A stretch of DNA of 6,947 bases from Spirochaetaceae bacterium (GCA_017646305.1 JAGCMR010000261.1:1-6947); one strand, 5' to 3'. Counted from the first letter of the stretch, positions 1 to 6,368 are shown. Program-made: numbers and translations. The notes: generated by a model from the sequence alone, not told the origin.

Positions 1-951
1 ATTGAGGCAGCTCAGAAGGTTCTCCCTGATGTTCCTCACTGTGCTATCATGGACACCGCTTGGCACCAGACCATGCCCGACACATCCTTCATGTATGCCA
101 TTCCTCACGAGTGGTACGAAAAGTACTCTGCTCGTCGCTACGGATTCCACGGAACATCTTTCTTGTACACTGCAAAGCGTGCCAGCGTACTTTTGGGAAA
201 GAAGCCCGAAGATACAAACATCATCATTGCCCACGTAGGTAACGGTGCTTCTATGTGTGCTGTAAAGAACGGAAAGTGCTTTGACACCTCCATGGGTCTT
301 TCTCCACTGGAAGGATTGGTAATGGGAACCCGCTCTGGTGACTGTGACCCAGCTCTGCCCTTCTATGTTATGAAGAAGACTGGAATGTCTGCTGCAGAAA
401 TGGATGCTGCATTGAACAAGAAGTCTGGACTTTTGGGTGTTACCGGAAGCTTCATTGACCGCCGTGACGTTCAGTCTGCTGCCGAAAAGGGTGATGCAAA
501 GGCAAAGCTTGCTCAGGACATGGAATGCTACCGCATGGCCAAGTACTTTGGTGCTTACATGGCAGCTGTTGGACCAGTTGACGCTATCGTATTTACTGCT
601 GGTGTTGGTGAGTTCTCTGATGTAATCCGTGGACAGGTTTGTGCCCAGCTTGAGCACATGGGAATCAAGATTGATCCTGCCAAGAACAATATGGCTCACA
701 CTCGCAACACAGAGTTGTGCATCAGTGCCGATGATTCCAAGATTAAGATTTTCGTAATCCCCACCGACGAGGAATTGGTAATGACAGAAGATGCTTATGC
801 ATTGATGGCTGGAACCTACGATGTTCACACCAACTTTACCTACTCCTTCCAGAGCCCCGACTATGTAAACAAGGCTCGTGAGGCTGGATTGCAGAAGGAC
901 TTGGCAAAGAACCCTGACTTGGCTAAGATTATCGCCAAACCAGTGTGCTAA
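1..951 (+). CDS. ackA: Acetate kinase, 3' part (5' end outside window)
   Basis: Acetate kinase interconverts acetate plus ATP and acetyl-phosphate plus ADP in the cytoplasm; with phosphotransacetylase it makes ATP in fermenting bacteria. The reading frame is open from base 1, so roughly the first 170 residues are missing. Visible family motifs are [10 protein letters not shown] (family form FDTAFHQTMP, with the catalytic Asp), RRYGFHGTS with the catalytic His (codon 148-150), [27 protein letters not shown] with the active-site Arg (331-333), [28 protein letters not shown] and [10 protein letters not shown]. In the FTAGVGEF segment, Phe replaces the usual Asn of GIGEN. The family normally ends soon after the EELV segment; here about 45 more residues follow, ending in KPVC. 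Codon choice is more uniform (AAG for Lys, GGA for Gly) than in neighbouring genes, as expected of a highly expressed gene. A repeat overlaps the stop. Identity is very secure. Confidence 0.97.
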   Translation: MEAAQKVLPDVPHCAIMDTAWHQTMPDTSFMYAIPHEWYEKYSARRYGFHGTSFLYTAKRASVLLGKKPEDTNIIIAHVGNGASMCAVKNGKCFDTSMGLSPLEGLVMGTRSGDCDPALPFYVMKKTGMSAAEMDAALNKKSGLLGVTGSFIDRRDVQSAAEKGDAKAKLAQDMECYRMAKYFGAYMAAVGPVDAIVFTAGVGEFSDVIRGQVCAQLEHMGIKIDPAKNNMAHTRNTELCISADDSKIKIFVIPTDEELVMTEDAYALMAGTYDVHTNFTYSFQSPDYVNKAREAGLQKDLAKNPDLAKIIAKPVC

Positions 952-975
952 CCACAGGTTTGCTAACCTCAGGTT
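946..975 (+). repeat. 15-nt tandem duplication across the ackA stop codon
   Basis: Two adjacent 15-nt units, TGCTAACCACAGGTT (946-960) and TGCTAACCTCAGGTT (961-975), differ at one base. The first contains the ackA stop TAA (949-951). Because the period is five codons, the second unit carries another in-frame TAA at 964-966. Each unit can fold a small hairpin (AACC-ACA-GGTT; TAACC-TCA-GGTTA), and the junction offers a competing one (AGGTT-TGCT-AACCT). A shorter, imperfect relative, CCAGTGTGCTAA (940-951), precedes it. The T-tract after it (981-983) is too short to call a terminator. The repeat is directly visible; a function is not. Confidence 0.85.
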
Positions 976-987
976 ACAGTTTTATAC

Positions 988-2082
988 ATGACAATCTACG
1001 GCATTGGTAGAGCCATCGTAGATTACTATGTGGAAGGAAGGATTGATGATGGTTTTATAAAGCAGGCCTTTGGTCAGCTTCCAGAAAACAACCTTCCTTC
1101 CCCTACAGGCCGTCCTATTCATGTAGAAGGGGCGGCCTTCTCTTTTGTACTGAATCAAATCAGCACGCTAGATGGCTACAAACTGATAAGAGAGACAGGT
1201 GGCACCTGTGTTAATATTCTCAAAACCCTAGGAACCATAGCCCCGCAAGCAACCTGTTTTTTTACAGGGACAGTGGGAAGTGATTCTTGCCAGTCACAGC
1301 TGGATAAAGATGGCTCTTTTTTTCAGACTGAAATGGAAAGGCTTGGCATTCACCACCAGCTCCGTGTACTACCAGGAAGCACGGGCCGCTGTCTCGTTTT
1401 AGCTAGAGAAGGACAAGGCTGGCTGGCTTTGGCAAGCCCCGCAGTGGCCACAGCTATTGAGTCAGAACAAGTACGTGCCTTCCTACAAGCAGCACATAAG
1501 GCAAAACAGCCTTCCCCAGCTTTTATCCTGGTGGAAGGTATGGAGCTAGAAAAGCAATGGCTATGCCACCAGCTCAGTTCCAGTCCCCTTCCCCTTGTTC
1601 TCGCCTGTGGCACTCCCTTTGGAGCCAGAATGACGGCACAGTTCTTACAAGAGCAATTCCAACAGCAATCATCATCAGTTCATTCCCAGCCACAAGAAAG
1701 GATCTTTGTCCCATTAGTCCTAGCAAACGATGTGGAAGCAAGAATCCTAGAGCAAGGCAACATTGACTTTGCAGAATGGAGTCGTACCTACAATATACTC
1801 TTTGTCATTACCCATGGCTGTGGTGGAAGTAGTTGTTATTTTCAGGGAACACGATTATTTACCCCAGCCACAAAGGTGGCTACAGAGCTCATTGTAGATG
1901 CCACAGGAGCAGGAGATACATTTTCAGGAGCCTTTTTAAGTCAGCTGGCACCAGAGCTTTTTTCATCCCAATTAACCACAAAAAAAATTATGGCTGCCAT
2001 GGAATATGCTTCCAAGACAGCCAGTAAAATTATACAGGTTCCCCTGTGCCAACCAGCACAGCTGTGTCTGACAACTTTTTAA
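988..2082 (+). CDS. PfkB/ribokinase-family carbohydrate or nucleoside kinase
   Basis: A 364-residue cytoplasmic kinase of the PfkB family, which phosphorylates sugars, sugar phosphates or nucleosides using ATP. The C-terminal PfkB signature is textbook: DATGAGDTFSGAF at residues 304-316, with D310 as the expected catalytic base and GAG as the anion hole. The N-terminal signature is GGTCVNILKTLG (71-82), followed by FFTGTVGSD (91-99). The opening YGIGRAIVDYYV matches the first strand and substrate Asp region of adenosine-kinase-like members. Residues about 219-237 form a Gln/Ser-rich insertion. The family is certain, the substrate is not; adenosine kinase-like is the best guess. The ATG at 988 fits the first beta strand, but no strong Shine-Dalgarno precedes it (only AGG at 971-973, 14 nt upstream), so the 36-nt gap from ackA may mean coupled expression. 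It is convergent with the next gene, with 23 nt between stops. Confidence 0.88.
   Translation: MTIYGIGRAIVDYYVEGRIDDGFIKQAFGQLPENNLPSPTGRPIHVEGAAFSFVLNQISTLDGYKLIRETGGTCVNILKTLGTIAPQATCFFTGTVGSDSCQSQLDKDGSFFQTEMERLGIHHQLRVLPGSTGRCLVLAREGQGWLALASPAVATAIESEQVRAFLQAAHKAKQPSPAFILVEGMELEKQWLCHQLSSSPLPLVLACGTPFGARMTAQFLQEQFQQQSSSVHSQPQERIFVPLVLANDVEARILEQGNIDFAEWSRTYNILFVITHGCGGSSCYFQGTRLFTPATKVATELIVDATGAGDTFSGAFLSQLAPELFSSQLTTKKIMAAMEYASKTASKIIQVPLCQPAQLCLTTF
2034..2068 (+). repeat. Overlapping small hairpins at the 3' end of the PfkB-kinase gene
   Basis: Within the last codons of the kinase gene are ACAGG-TTCC-CCTGT (2034-2047), CTGTGC-CAACCA-GCACAG (2044-2061) and the 10-bp palindrome CACAGCTGTG (2057-2066). 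The stems share bases and cannot all form together. A five-T run (2076-2080) follows 14 nt after the best stem, too far for a canonical intrinsic terminator. The pairing potential is real; a role in ending either convergent transcript is only a guess. Confidence 0.35.
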
Positions 2083-2105
2083 CACAAGAAAGTTAAGAAA
2101 TAAAG

Positions 2106-2696
2106 TTATCGGAACAAAGCACTAGAAGCAAGCTTGGCAGCAGCCTCCTGACCTACAAACTCATGAGCCAAAATTAAAGAAAATTCCTCTGCGGTACCAG
2201 GACCTGCAGCGGTAAATAGGTTTCCGTCCACCTCCACTCGGCTTCCAGTATACTGGCTTCCTGCAGTCAACTCCTGCCATTGTGGGCCACCCCATTTTTC
2301 CAGCTGAGCCTCCATAGAAGGATAGCAGGTAAATCTTTTTTCCTTCAGCACCCCGAGCCTTGCCAGTGTCACCACAGGAGCGGCACAAAGGGCAGCCACC
2401 ACCTTACCAGCAGCCATCATTTGAGAAATCAATTTTCCAGCAGCTTCACACTGGGCCACATTGGCAGCTCCAGGCATTCCTCCTGGTACTACAATTCCAT
2501 CCGCAAGGTGCTCCTGAGTCAACGCCTCTGAAACCATCATATCAGCCACCACAGGAATATTGTGAGAACCGCGAACCGTCAAGGATTCTCCACAGGAAAG
2601 AGTATATACCTCCACCCCTACCCGCCGTAAATAATCCACAGGAGTTAAAGCTTCTATCTCCTCAAATCCTTCTGCTAACAAAACATAGACACACAT
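2106..2696 (-). CDS. DJ-1/PfpI-family protein (YajL/ThiJ-like)
   Basis: A 196-residue soluble protein of the DJ-1/YajL branch of the DJ-1/PfpI superfamily. Members carry a reactive cysteine at a nucleophile elbow and have been linked to oxidative-stress protection, chaperone and glyoxalase-type activities; which applies here cannot be read from sequence. Matches to human DJ-1 run end to end: LLAEGFEEIEALTPVDYLRRVG (6-27), whose E15 corresponds to the Glu that pairs with the reactive Cys; IVVPGGMPGAANV (68-80); VVAALCAAPVVTLARLG (99-115) with the nucleophile C104; and AAGPGTAEEFSLIL (163-176). The position of the DJ-1 active-site His is Tyr (CYPS, 124-127), common in bacterial relatives as far as I recall. 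ATG at 2696 is chosen because the DJ-1 fold starts there and AAGGGGG (2702-2708) lies 5 nt upstream. It is divergent from the signalling operon. Confidence 0.93.
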   Translation of the reverse strand: MCVYVLLAEGFEEIEALTPVDYLRRVGVEVYTLSCGESLTVRGSHNIPVVADMMVSEALTQEHLADGIVVPGGMPGAANVAQCEAAGKLISQMMAAGKVVAALCAAPVVTLARLGVLKEKRFTCYPSMEAQLEKWGGPQWQELTAGSQYTGSRVEVDGNLFTAAGPGTAEEFSLILAHEFVGQEAAAKLASSALFR

Positions 2697-2701
2697 AATA
2701 T

Positions 2702-2708
2702 CCCCCTT
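2702..2708 (-). promoter_or_regulatory. Ribosome binding site of the DJ-1-family gene
   Basis: On the minus strand AAGGGGG is followed by ATATT and then ATG, a spacing of 5 nt. This fixes the start at 2696 rather than at the in-frame upstream ATG at 2774, which has no purine-rich sequence before it. Confidence 0.8.
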
Positions 2709-2754
2709 AATCTTTGTAAAACCCTTATTCTTGCTTATAGCATATCCCTTTATT

Positions 2755-2784
2755 TTATAAAAAAGCAAGAGCATATCTTGTCAA
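2755..2784 (-). promoter_or_regulatory. Predicted sigma70-type promoter for the DJ-1-family gene
   Basis: On the minus strand a perfect -35 TTGACA (plus-strand 2779-2784) is followed, after 18 nt, by TTATAA (2755-2760); TATAAA is available one base closer to the gene with a 19-nt gap. Transcription would start near 2748, giving a leader of about 50 nt. The -35 is strong, the spacing slightly long. Confidence 0.5.
2766..2780. promoter_or_regulatory. Candidate operator palindrome CAAGA-N5-TCTTG between divergent promoters
   Basis: CAAGA (2766-2770), GCATA, TCTTG (2776-2780) form an inverted repeat with a 5-bp centre, touching the -35 boxes of both divergent promoters. Nearby are an 8-bp inverted pair TCTTGCTT (2729-2736)/AAGCAAGA (2763-2770) and a direct repeat AGCATATC at 2739-2746 and 2770-2777, 31 bp apart, about three helical turns. 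Such an arrangement suits a dimeric regulator acting on both genes, but no regulator is identified and short AT-rich repeats arise by chance. Confidence 0.4.
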
Positions 2785-2806
2785 ATTATAATTTTACTTG
2801 TATCAT
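2778..2806 (+). promoter_or_regulatory. Predicted promoter of the signalling operon, implying a leaderless mRNA
   Basis: TTGTCA (2778-2783) and TATCAT (2801-2806), each five of six matches to the sigma70 consensus, are separated by the ideal 17 nt. The start point would fall at about 2812-2814, immediately before the ATG at 2815. This agrees with the absence of any Shine-Dalgarno: the bases before the ATG are a run of A and T only. Confidence 0.55.
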
Positions 2807-2814
2807 AAAAAAAT

Positions 2815-3693
2815 ATGAAGCAGGTATTATTATTGGATCCCTCGCCGATTTTTAGAGATTTTGTTAAAGAAAAGTTGGCCTCAGTAAAAATTTCCGTAGA
2901 TTTTGTTCAAGGGCGTCGAGATGCATTTACCAGATTACTGTCAGTTTTACCTGATTTGGTAATAATCGATGTTGAGCAGGATTTTGCTAGTACCATTGAA
3001 TTTTTAGAGAAGAAACGTCAGAATCCCAATACTGCTTCCTTGCCTGTTATTATCGTTGGGCCTGCCATCGGCTCTGAAGAAATTATTGGTCTCATTAGAT
3101 TAGGTGTAGTAAAATATTTTGCACGTCCCTTTATGATGGACGTGCTTATGAAAACCTTGGGAGTTTTTCTTACTAGTCCCATAAACATGGACACAACCCC
3201 CTGTATCATAGAAGCCCACAAAAATAAGAACATTCTTGTGGTAGAAGTTGCAGAGGGATTAAACCTAGACAAGATTACAATGTTGAAATTCCATCTTGCT
3301 GATTTAATTGCAAACCATGGTATTTCTAGTCCAAAAATTTTGATCATTATGTCAAACCTACATTTGGGCTTTGTAGATGGTCTCAATTTAGAAAAATTCT
3401 TTGACAGCATTGTGTACGCACCACGAGTATCAAAAAAAGAAGTAAAGGTTCTTGCTACAGATCCCTTTGTAAAACAATTTATCGAAGGTCATCAGGAATA
3501 TACAGGCATACAGGTAGAGGATAACCTTATTACTATGCTGAATTCCTTTGTGGAAAGCACTGTTTCCCATTCACTCAGTGAATTAGTAGAAACTAAATTG
3601 TTGAGCATAGATAAAAATACCATTCCTTGTTGCACCGATATGATTTTCAATTTTGATATTGAAGAGCGTAAACAAGAAATTACCTTAGAATAA
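2815..3693 (+). CDS. Degenerate response-regulator receiver with STAS-like C-terminal domain
   Basis: A 292-residue cytoplasmic protein. Residues 1-120 have the receiver (REC) pattern: first strand QVLLLDPSP (3-11), phospho-acceptor site LVIIDVEQD with D52, VIIVG (78-82) and VKYFARPF (99-106). D52 is kept, but the active site is altered: the second acidic residue of the usual DD pair is Pro (D8-P9), the Thr/Ser on strand 4 is Gly, and the invariant Lys of KPF is Arg (R104). Residues about 130-245 look like a STAS-type fold: strand ILVVEVAEG (140-148), a helix, strand KILIIMSNLHLGFVDGLN (174-191) and strand VKVLATDP (210-217); the usual DSSG phosphosite is not preserved. The STAS call is tentative. 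No DNA-binding output domain is seen. The gene ends 4 nt before the hybrid kinase, so the product probably partners it, as input or as phosphorylation target. No Shine-Dalgarno precedes the ATG. Confidence 0.8.
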   Translation: MKQVLLLDPSPIFRDFVKEKLASVKISVDFVQGRRDAFTRLLSVLPDLVIIDVEQDFASTIEFLEKKRQNPNTASLPVIIVGPAIGSEEIIGLIRLGVVKYFARPFMMDVLMKTLGVFLTSPINMDTTPCIIEAHKNKNILVVEVAEGLNLDKITMLKFHLADLIANHGISSPKILIIMSNLHLGFVDGLNLEKFFDSIVYAPRVSKKEVKVLATDPFVKQFIEGHQEYTGIQVEDNLITMLNSFVESTVSHSLSELVETKLLSIDKNTIPCCTDMIFNFDIEERKQEITLE

Positions 3694-3697
3694 GGCC

Positions 3698-5401
3698 ATG
3701 ACACCTCCAAATATTGCAGCACTGGCTTCTACTCTCCATGAAATCAGAACTCCCATCCAGACTATTCTCGGTACAACGGAGTTACTGAAGTCAACGAGCC
3801 TTGATCCAGAACAGCAGGAATATGTGCGGCAAATTGCCTTCAGTGCAGATGTAATCCATACCCTAGCTAACGATATCCTTGATTTTGAAAAGCTCCGTAC
3901 AGGAAACCTAACCTTAGAGCATATTGAATTCAATCCCACAGATCTTATTGAGCAGGTATTGAACCTCATAAGCATTGAAGCCTACAACAAGGGAATTGAA
4001 CTGCTTTCCTATGTGCATCAGCAGGTTCCCAAAAAGCTTATTGGTGATCCCTTGAGAATTCAGCAGATTCTCTTGAACATGGTTAAAAATGCAGTAAAAT
4101 TCACTCCCCAGGGTTATGTAAAGGTTGAGCTTCAGCGGGATGGAGACAAAGCTTTTTTGTTTAAGATAATCGACTCAGGAGTAGGTGTTCCAGAAGACAA
4201 AAAAGCAACGATTTTCCAAGCCTTTATTCAAGCATCCTCCAGCACCACCCGTCAATATGGAGGCTCTGGCTTGGGACTAAATATTTGCTCCCAGCTGGTT
4301 TCCCTCATGAAGGGAATCTTTGGAGTCCAAGACAATGCAGAAGGTGGCTCCGTCTTTTATTTTTCCATTCCTCTGGAAGAAGGGGAACATGGTGGTTACC
4401 AAGAATCCAAGCTGGATATTTCTGAGGGAGCAAGAGTTTTGGTTGTAGATGATAGTCCCCTCTATCTTGAAAACATTGCCAATACTATTGTCAATATGAC
4501 AAACCTGACGGTGGCCACCGCCCCTTCAGGGGAAATTGCCCTCCAGATGCTTCGGGAAGCAGCAAAACAGCAGCAGGAGTTCTTTCTTGTACTCATGGAT
4601 ATGGGAATGCCAGCTATGGATGGTTGGCGTTTGGCGGCGGAAATCAACCAAGATCCCACCATCAATGGCACAAAGCTCTACCTGATGATTCCAGAAGGAC
4701 AGCTGGGAGGCGAAGCCAAGATGAAGCTTTTGTCTTGGTTCAACGGCTATATATATAAACCAATACAAAGAAAAAAATTATTAGACTTGCTAGAGCATGC
4801 CTTTTCTCATCCCCTGGAGCTTCCTTCCGTGGAAAAACACGAAGTTGCAGAGCTACTAGAAGCAAAAAGCTCCACCACAAAAAAAACATTTTCAGCAACT
4901 GGAAGCGAAAGACTTTCTCTACCAGTACATAGCATGGCACATAAAATCAAACGACAGGAGCCTGTGGCACAAACCATTTTTCTTCCAGATCAAGCTTTAC
5001 CAAGCCCCATCATTGTAGTAGACGACCATCCTGTAAACCTAAAGATTTTGACCACCTTTCTTAGCTCCTTTGGGGTGGAAGCCCATGGAGCCACCAGTGG
5101 ACAGGATGCCATTGCTTTGGTGCAGCAGCATCCAGATACAAAAATTATCTTTATGGACATAGAAATGCCCTTTATGAATGGCTTTGAAACAAGCTCCAAG
5201 CTTCGTGAAAATGGCTTTGAAGGAATTATTGTAGCTTGTTCCGCCAATTCCACTCCCGATATAATTCAAGAATACATTAAATCAGGAATAAACGATTATT
5301 TTGCTAAGCCTTTTAAGAAGCAGCAGCTTGCAGATCTTTTAATAAAATGGCAAGGCCTACCTCAAATCGGCACAAATGGATTGTGGAAGGGCTCAAAATA
5401 A
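3698..5401 (+). CDS. Sensorless hybrid histidine kinase with two receiver domains
   Basis: A 567-residue soluble kinase with no transmembrane segment, PAS, GAF or HAMP. HisKA: LHEIRTPIQTILG with phospho-accepting H14, almost at the N-terminus. HATPase_c: N box NMVKNAVKFTPQG (127-139, N131), G1 DSGVGVPED (159-167), F box FQAFIQAS (173-180), G2 GGSGLGLNI (188-196). Receiver 1 (about 245-370): VLVVDDSP (D251, D252), LMDMGMPAMDG (D301), IYKPIQ (K354), but the strand-4 Thr/Ser is Ile (LYLMIPEG). Receiver 2 (about 437-550): IIVVDDHP (D442, D443), FMDIEMPFMNG (D487), CSANS (S515), FAKPF (K537), which appears fully competent. A polar linker (about 375-430) joins the receivers. The start is forced: an in-frame TAG lies at 3686-3688 and the ATG at 3698 is the only start after it. 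Its only Shine-Dalgarno-like bases, TAAGG at 3691-3695, are too close, so translation is probably coupled to the upstream gene. The missing sensor suggests input through a partner protein. Confidence 0.95.
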   Translation: MTPPNIAALASTLHEIRTPIQTILGTTELLKSTSLDPEQQEYVRQIAFSADVIHTLANDILDFEKLRTGNLTLEHIEFNPTDLIEQVLNLISIEAYNKGIELLSYVHQQVPKKLIGDPLRIQQILLNMVKNAVKFTPQGYVKVELQRDGDKAFLFKIIDSGVGVPEDKKATIFQAFIQASSSTTRQYGGSGLGLNICSQLVSLMKGIFGVQDNAEGGSVFYFSIPLEEGEHGGYQESKLDISEGARVLVVDDSPLYLENIANTIVNMTNLTVATAPSGEIALQMLREAAKQQQEFFLVLMDMGMPAMDGWRLAAEINQDPTINGTKLYLMIPEGQLGGEAKMKLLSWFNGYIYKPIQRKKLLDLLEHAFSHPLELPSVEKHEVAELLEAKSSTTKKTFSATGSERLSLPVHSMAHKIKRQEPVAQTIFLPDQALPSPIIVVDDHPVNLKILTTFLSSFGVEAHGATSGQDAIALVQQHPDTKIIFMDIEMPFMNGFETSSKLRENGFEGIIVACSANSTPDIIQEYIKSGINDYFAKPFKKQQLADLLIKWQGLPQIGTNGLWKGSK

Positions 5402-5427
5402 TTTCCCTACACAACTTCCAATACCAC

Positions 5428-5433
5428 AAGGAG
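5428..5433 (+). promoter_or_regulatory. Ribosome binding site of the PHP phosphoesterase gene
   Basis: AAGGAG sits 5 nt before the ATG at 5439. It decides the start against the in-frame ATG at 5376, which lies inside the end of the kinase gene and would add 21 residues before the first PHP strand. Confidence 0.9.
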
Positions 5434-5438
5434 CTATC

Positions 5439-6296
5439 ATGATTCTCACCAATTATCATACCCACACAGAATTTTGCGATGGAACAGAAGCACCAGAAAC
5501 CTTGGTGCAAGAGGCCATTCACAAGGGCTTTTCAGTTTTGGGCTTTTCTGGCCACTCAGTTCATCCCTTTGCTTCAGACTGGCACATTCCTGTGGAACGC
5601 TTATCTACCTATGTGACAGAAATCAACAGACTTAAAGAAAAATATCAGGGGCAGATTGAAATTCTTTGTGGCTTTGAGGCTGATTATCTTCCTCCCCTTT
5701 CTAGTCCACCACAGGGCCCCTACAGAGCTCTGGGAGCAGATTATTTAATTGGCTCTACCCACTACGTAATAGCCGACACAGGCTGCTTTACCGTAGATGA
5801 TTCTGCAAAAAACGTAGCAGAAGGAATTGAAACCCATTTTAAGGGAGATGGTAAGAAGGTTGTACAAACATATTTTGCAGCTCAGCGAGAAATGATTGCC
5901 AAAGGTGGCTTTGAAATTTTAGGCCATGCCGATGTTATCCGACGGAGAAATGGTGAACTTAAATTTTTTGACGAGGAAGCCCAGTGGTACAAGGATGAGC
6001 TCCAGGAAACAGCACGAGTTATCTCTCAATCAGAGGTGATTGTAGAAATCAACACAGGTGGTATGGCCAGAAAAAACACCACTACACCCTATCCCTCACC
6101 CTACTTCTTGTCCTTGCTGGCAAAGGCTGGAGTGCCTATTACCATTAATTCCGATGTACATAACGCAGGCTACCTAGATTACGCCTTTGCAGAAGCTAGA
6201 AAAGTAGCTTGGGATGCAGGCTACAGGGAAGCAAGCTATTTAACAATGGTTGACGGAAGGCTCACCAGAAAAACCACCCCCTTGGAGTTTAATTAG
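5439..6296 (+). CDS. PHP-family phosphoesterase, histidinol-phosphatase type
   Basis: A 285-residue metal-dependent PHP (polymerase and histidinol phosphatase) enzyme closest in pattern to the HisK/HisJ class, which removes phosphate from histidinol phosphate in histidine synthesis. All expected metal ligands are visible: H7 and H9 (NYHTHTEFCDG) with D14, H39 (GFSGHSVHP), E80 (CGFEADYL), H108 (IGSTHYV), H163 (ILGHADVIRRR), and D239/H241 (INSDVHNAGYL). The length fits this class. The ATG at 5439 is preceded by a near-ideal Shine-Dalgarno; the gap from the kinase stop is 37 nt with no clear promoter, so it is probably co-transcribed. No other histidine-synthesis gene lies in the window, so the substrate may be histidinol phosphate or another small phosphomonoester. 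Family assignment is secure, substrate moderate. Confidence 0.9.
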   Translation: MILTNYHTHTEFCDGTEAPETLVQEAIHKGFSVLGFSGHSVHPFASDWHIPVERLSTYVTEINRLKEKYQGQIEILCGFEADYLPPLSSPPQGPYRALGADYLIGSTHYVIADTGCFTVDDSAKNVAEGIETHFKGDGKKVVQTYFAAQREMIAKGGFEILGHADVIRRRNGELKFFDEEAQWYKDELQETARVISQSEVIVEINTGGMARKNTTTPYPSPYFLSLLAKAGVPITINSDVHNAGYLDYAFAEARKVAWDAGYREASYLTMVDGRLTRKTTPLEFN

Positions 6297-6305
6297 GGCT
6301 ATAAA

Positions 6306-6347
6306 ACAAAAGGCCTCTGCAGTGATGATTCACTACAGAAGCCTTTG
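6306..6347 (-). terminator. Intrinsic terminator, mainly for dksA (possibly bidirectional)
   Basis: The arms pair AAAGGC/GCCTTT (6309-6314 with 6341-6346), then TCTG/CAGA and AGTG/CACT, interrupted by two C-A mismatches, around the loop ATGATT (6325-6330). Read on the minus strand the stem is followed by TTTTGTTTTAT, the U-rich tract of a Rho-independent terminator, so it should end dksA transcription about 50 nt after its stop. On the plus strand it follows the PHP gene by 9 nt, but the following bases (TTTGTCTATC) are only weakly U-rich. Confidence 0.8.
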
Positions 6348-6368
6348 TCTATCAGTGAGAATAAGACT

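Noticed and set aside
1350..1613. Minus-strand reading frame of 87 residues inside the PfkB-kinase gene
   Set aside because: Antisense to a continuous kinase sequence, with no start signal or family motif.
2360..2698. Plus-strand reading frame of 112 residues opposite the DJ-1 gene
   Set aside because: Pro/Gln-rich antisense product with no family motifs; the minus-strand frame has conserved catalytic residues throughout.
2697..2774. A longer DJ-1-family protein starting at the minus-strand ATG at 2774 (26 extra residues)
   Set aside because: The extension is Lys-rich and unlike the family, has no Shine-Dalgarno, and would be encoded by the predicted promoter region; the ATG at 2696 has an ideal ribosome site and starts the fold.
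3018..3410. Minus-strand reading frame of 130 residues inside the receiver-STAS gene
   Set aside because: No recognisable motif, no ribosome site, and it opposes a gene with clear domain structure.
3685..3700. Programmed frameshift joining the receiver-STAS gene to the kinase
   Set aside because: The shared open window between the in-frame TAG at 3686 and the TAA at 3691 is only a few bases, with no convincing slippery site; ordinary coupled re-initiation explains the 4-nt gap.
5376..5438. A longer PHP protein starting at 5376
   Set aside because: The extra 21 residues come from overlap with the kinase 3' end and intergenic DNA; AAGGAG marks the ATG at 5439.
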